From assembly GCA_017428325.1 (NCBI GenBank), contig JAFRRA010000005.1, forward strand, positions 190,007-254,006: a stretch of DNA of 64,000 bases, given 5' to 3'. Shown piece after piece: positions 61,683 through 64,000 of this stretch. The notes under the pieces are model-generated. The model saw only the letters and a program-made list of their open reading frames with translations, was not told the DNA's origin and did no database searches. The DNA comes from Bacteroidales bacterium. Its GTDB lineage: Bacteria > Bacteroidota > Bacteroidia > Bacteroidales > UBA932. Both the position numbers and the translations under genes were made by a program. The stretch's first letter is position 1. The number at the start of each line of letters is the position of its first letter.

Positions 61683-63242
61683 TTACCATCTGTTTTTAGG
61701 TGACGGCCTCTTGCCGAATATCGGCGTGAAGCTTGTATGTCTTGTGAATTTCTGCAGTATGAATATTGCCCCTTCATCAGCATCCGGTGCATCATCGTGT
61801 GCGTTGCTGCCTCTCTCCAGAGCAAGCGTCTGCTCTATTCCGGTCTGCATGTCGGTGGTGTTTCTCAGGTCTTCGTTGTAGAACACAAAGCCTCTCTCCC
61901 AGAGCGGAGAAACAGCCTCTATCCTGGCAATCTTGTCCGGTTTCTTCCTCTTGTCCGGCATCAGCGGCAGCTGGTAGCCACGGAGGTTGCCTTCCAGAGT
62001 GAACTCATCCAGGATAGTGTCCTGCATAAAGTTGGCTTCCATAAAGAACTGCACGGCCACATTCTCCGGAAGGCTTTCATAGAAGTTGTATAGCCAGCGC
62101 ACCATTCCGGAGACGGTATCCTGCCGCACATAGCAGTCAATCAGATGCAGCTCAGTACCTATCTTGCCCCAGACTCTGGAGGCTTTGTAGTCGTTGGTCT
62201 TGGAGGACTTGAACGAGGGGTCTGTATAGCACACAATCTGGTCATACTTGTGCAGTGGAAGTATCTTCTTGTATCTTATCCATGTGTGCTTGAAAATAGT
62301 GCCTTCCGTTATAGGGTTATGCATCATCTCCTTGTTCCAGGCAGCATAGCCCACGAAGTCTGCGTATGCCTGCGCCTCTTCCTTTGTCCATTTCTCCTTC
62401 CAGGTGGGATTGCCATCCTTGTCAACAGCTTTTATCTCTGACACCAGCACACCTTTCTTGGCTGCTATATTTGCCAGGACAGACTTCTTGGCAATAAGGT
62501 TTCCAACCATGATAAACCGGCCACGGCCTACATCCAGAGCTCCGAAGAGTGCCTCCACAACCCATTCCGTCATCTTCCGGACACGGTCTTCATTACGGCA
62601 GAGTTCGTCATCATCCAGGTCGTCTATGACTATGTAGTCCGGACGGTCTTCACGGTTACGGAGACCTCTCGGGCTCTGGCCACGTCCGCAGGCCAGGAAG
62701 TGGATGCCGCTCTGCGTGGTAAACTCTCCCTCTTCCCAACTGCCCAGGTTTTTCTGCTGTCCATAGTCAGCGATGATTCTTTGGTTAAACTCCAGTTCTG
62801 CCTGGATATCTCCAAGCAGTCTCTTGGCTGCATCTTCGCTCTTTCCTACGATAACCATGAACTTTATCAGCGGCAGAGGTTGAAACATAAGATCCAGCGG
62901 AGTAAAGATGTCGAAGTGAGTGCTCTTGGCGTGTCCACGTGGCCATTTGAATACGGCCTTGAGGTTGGGGTTTTCTTTTATCTGCTTGTTTGCAGCATTC
63001 TGGAACGGAGCATTGTGGATTATCCGGATTGGTTTTCCGGTAGTCTTGTCTCTGAGTGTGAGATAGTGCGGAAAATAGTACTCGCAGAAAGCGGCATAGT
63101 CTTTCCTCAGGCGTGCAATCCTCAGGTCTTTTTCTGCCGGTGACTCATTGGCCAAGGAAGCAGTCTCTGTAAGCGTCTGCACCTGCTTGCAGTGTTCCTT
63201 CCACTCCAGATAGCGGAGCTTTATGTCTGAATAGCCGGCCAT
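61683..63242 (-). CDS. phage terminase large subunit
   Basis: A 519-aa terminase that packages DNA. ATPase: Walker A-type FKWPRGHAKST (about 99-108), Walker B DYIVIDDLDDDE (202-213), and a coupling motif near VGNLIAKKS. Nuclease domain: the first acidic residue in CYTDPSFKSSKTNDY, then FMEANFMQDTILDEF and a C-terminal Asp cluster (HDDAPDADEG). It resembles Mu gp28-like terminases. It is preceded by the small subunit and followed by the 78-aa gene after 1 bp. Confidence 0.92.
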   Translation of the reverse strand: MAGYSDIKLRYLEWKEHCKQVQTLTETASLANESPAEKDLRIARLRKDYAAFCEYYFPHYLTLRDKTTGKPIRIIHNAPFQNAANKQIKENPNLKAVFKWPRGHAKSTHFDIFTPLDLMFQPLPLIKFMVIVGKSEDAAKRLLGDIQAELEFNQRIIADYGQQKNLGSWEEGEFTTQSGIHFLACGRGQSPRGLRNREDRPDYIVIDDLDDDELCRNEDRVRKMTEWVVEALFGALDVGRGRFIMVGNLIAKKSVLANIAAKKGVLVSEIKAVDKDGNPTWKEKWTKEEAQAYADFVGYAAWNKEMMHNPITEGTIFKHTWIRYKKILPLHKYDQIVCYTDPSFKSSKTNDYKASRVWGKIGTELHLIDCYVRQDTVSGMVRWLYNFYESLPENVAVQFFMEANFMQDTILDEFTLEGNLRGYQLPLMPDKRKKPDKIARIEAVSPLWERGFVFYNEDLRNTTDMQTGIEQTLALERGSNAHDDAPDADEGAIFILQKFTRHTSFTPIFGKRPSPKNRW

Positions 63243-63254
63243 ATCTGATAAGTG

Positions 63255-63728
63255 TTATCTGCCAAGCCTCTCTCCCATCTTTTCCACGATGAAGAGATCC
63301 TGATACTTGTTGATGGCCTTCCTAAGTTCCGGAGTGAGCTTAGGGTCTGTCTGGGAGCGAAATTCCAGCCATTTGTTGAATGCCATGAACACCTCTATGG
63401 CATCAACTACATTGGCTTTCTTGTCCAGCTTCTCTATGACAGAAGAGAGTTTTGCCAGCTTGTCTCCAAGGCTGGCTATAAGGCCTGGATCCTTGGATGA
63501 GTTCACCTGTTCGATGAGGTTGTCTATAGTCAGGAGGAGCTTGTTTACCAGCTCCGGCCTTGTGATGTTCCTGGCTGCCCTGGACTCTTTCCAGCCTTCG
63601 GTATTGCACCACTTTGATATAGTCACCTTGGAGATGCCGGTCTTCTGGGCAATCTCCTGCTGCTCCATTCCGGAAAGATATAATGTCTTGGCCAGAGATT
63701 TCTTGTTTTCTAGTTCAGCTTTGTTCAT
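63255..63728 (-). CDS. phage terminase small subunit-like / HTH protein
   Basis: A 157-aa protein; start at 63728 (MNKAELENKKSLAKTLYLSG). An N-terminal helix-turn-helix (EIAQKTGISKVTISKWCNTE) would bind the packaging site, followed by a coiled coil (LVNKLLLTIDNLIEQVNS and DKLAKLSSVIEKLDKKA) for oligomerisation, the build of Mu-type small terminases. It opens the leftward packaging operon, 12 bp before the large subunit. Confidence 0.78.
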   Translation of the reverse strand: MNKAELENKKSLAKTLYLSGMEQQEIAQKTGISKVTISKWCNTEGWKESRAARNITRPELVNKLLLTIDNLIEQVNSSKDPGLIASLGDKLAKLSSVIEKLDKKANVVDAIEVFMAFNKWLEFRSQTDPKLTPELRKAINKYQDLFIVEKMGERLGR

Positions 63729-63780
63729 GCGGTTTGATTTTGGAGCGAATTTGTTAGAAAATAGCCGGTTGGACAAAAAA

Positions 63781-63821
63781 GTATGCAGCGGTTGCATACA
63801 AGTGTGCAATGGTTGCACACT
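63781..63821. promoter_or_regulatory. tandem palindromes between divergent late operons
   Basis: GTATGCA-GCGGT-TGCATAC (63781-63799) and AGTGTGCA-ATGGT-TGCACACT (63801-63821), two perfect inverted repeats one base apart, sharing a GGTTGCA core, flanked by six A on the left and seven T on the right. They look like a pair of operators or a bidirectional terminator. A weak promoter (TTTG 63825-63828, N19, TAAACTTG) overlaps the right end. Confidence 0.65.
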
Positions 63822-63867
63822 TTTTTTGACGGTTGCCTTCCTCAAGTTAAACTTGCTCAAAAATCGG

Positions 63868-64000
63868 ATGGCAATGAAAGAAATAAGAGTCAGGCTTACC
63901 AACGACAGGTTGAACAGCTATGGCACTAGGGTGCTCACTGAAGGACTGGACATAGAGCAGTACCAGCGGAATCCGGTGCTTTTGTACATGCACCAGAGAG
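63868..64000 (+). CDS. prohead protease-like protein, N-terminus only
   Basis: The gene runs off the window with 44 codons visible. MAMKEIRVRLTNDRLNSYGT and YQRNPVLLYMHQR resemble the N-terminal part of phage capsid maturation proteases, which keep the NPV-L--H motif. It is the first gene of a rightward capsid operon. The ATG at 63868 or 63874 is the start. Confidence 0.6.
   Translation, partial: MAMKEIRVRLTNDRLNSYGTRVLTEGLDIEQYQRNPVLLYMHQR

Larger units (their letters stand above)
46331..64000 (+). mobile_element. Mu-like transposable prophage, left part (right end outside window)
   Basis: A contiguous block in Mu order: leftward S24 repressor, small HTH protein, DDE transposase with MuB-like ATPase, DUF3164, gpG-like morphogenesis protein, DUF935 portal, MuF, Gp36-like, terminases and a prohead protease at the right edge. 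The exact left terminus is not resolvable because the right end and target duplication are outside the window; it lies between the host promoter (to about 46,326) and the first repeated motif near 46,379-46,487. Packaging genes are on the minus strand, opposite to early genes, unlike coliphage Mu. No integrase or tRNA attachment site is seen, as expected for replicative transposition. Confidence 0.9.

Noticed and set aside
63781-63821. CRISPR-like repeat
   Set aside because: Only two imperfect units 1 bp apart, no spacers and no cas genes.

Overview
The window is chromosomal DNA from a member of the Bacteroidota, most likely order Bacteroidales. Support comes from the neighbourhoods (rpmB-rpmG-DUF4295-ftsY; DUF4199 next to a family 2 glycosyltransferase; thrS-infC-rpmI-rplT; rsfS-ftsH-cdsA-psd), from a Rho with a long Q/N/P-rich insert, from many SPII lipoproteins, and from promoters of the TTTG-N19/20-TAnnTTTG type. 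Genus cannot be fixed from the sequence alone.

Positions 1-46,330 are ordinary core genome: a clipped birA, rsfS-ftsH-cdsA-psd, rpe and lptD on the opposite strand, a SPOR-tailed amidase and an MCE/MlaD protein, dnaA, pepD, rho, ridA, a 10-TM putative metal exporter, meaB, a DUF1573 protein, an M16 protease, a two-cluster ferredoxin, a beta-propeller lipoprotein, secA, lpd, tRNA-Val(GAC), a 5'-nucleotidase lipoprotein, GT2-DUF4199, thrS-infC-rpmI-rplT, lepB, rpmB-rpmG-DUF4295, ftsY, pheT, two lipoproteins (one GH18), and a leftward run dtd/deoC/radical SAM/amidohydrolase/DUF4296. Points of interest here are an infC that appears to start at AUC behind a strong Shine-Dalgarno, a tRNA whose 3' end overlaps a convergent CDS, and several structured mRNA leaders.

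From about 46,330 to the right edge is a Mu-like transposable prophage whose right end lies outside the window. Order: left-end repeats; a leftward S24 repressor; an operator palindrome; rightward early genes (small HTH protein, DDE transposase, MuB-like ATPase, RecA-like ATPase, DUF3164, several small proteins, a gpG-like virion morphogenesis protein, tiny membrane and unknown genes, a C5 cytosine methyltransferase); an AT-rich cargo patch (SDH/ClpP-fold protease and a 60-aa protein); then a leftward packaging operon (small and large terminase, two small proteins, Gp36-like, DUF935 portal, MuF); then a divergent capsid operon starting with a prohead-protease-like gene cut by the window end.

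The most striking feature is at the portal/MuF junction. The portal stop is preceded by a U UUU UUC slippery heptamer and followed, after a 5-nt spacer, by a perfect 8-bp GC-rich hairpin. A -1 shift reads straight into the MuF frame, which has no good start codon of its own. The MuF protein carries a C-terminal domain resembling CdiA-type tRNase/BECR nuclease toxins, encoded in visibly AT-richer DNA next to the cargo patch. The prophage therefore appears to make a frameshift-dependent portal-MuF-toxin fusion of about 886 residues, with possible immunity or modulating genes and a possible antisense RNA at the toxin's 3' end.
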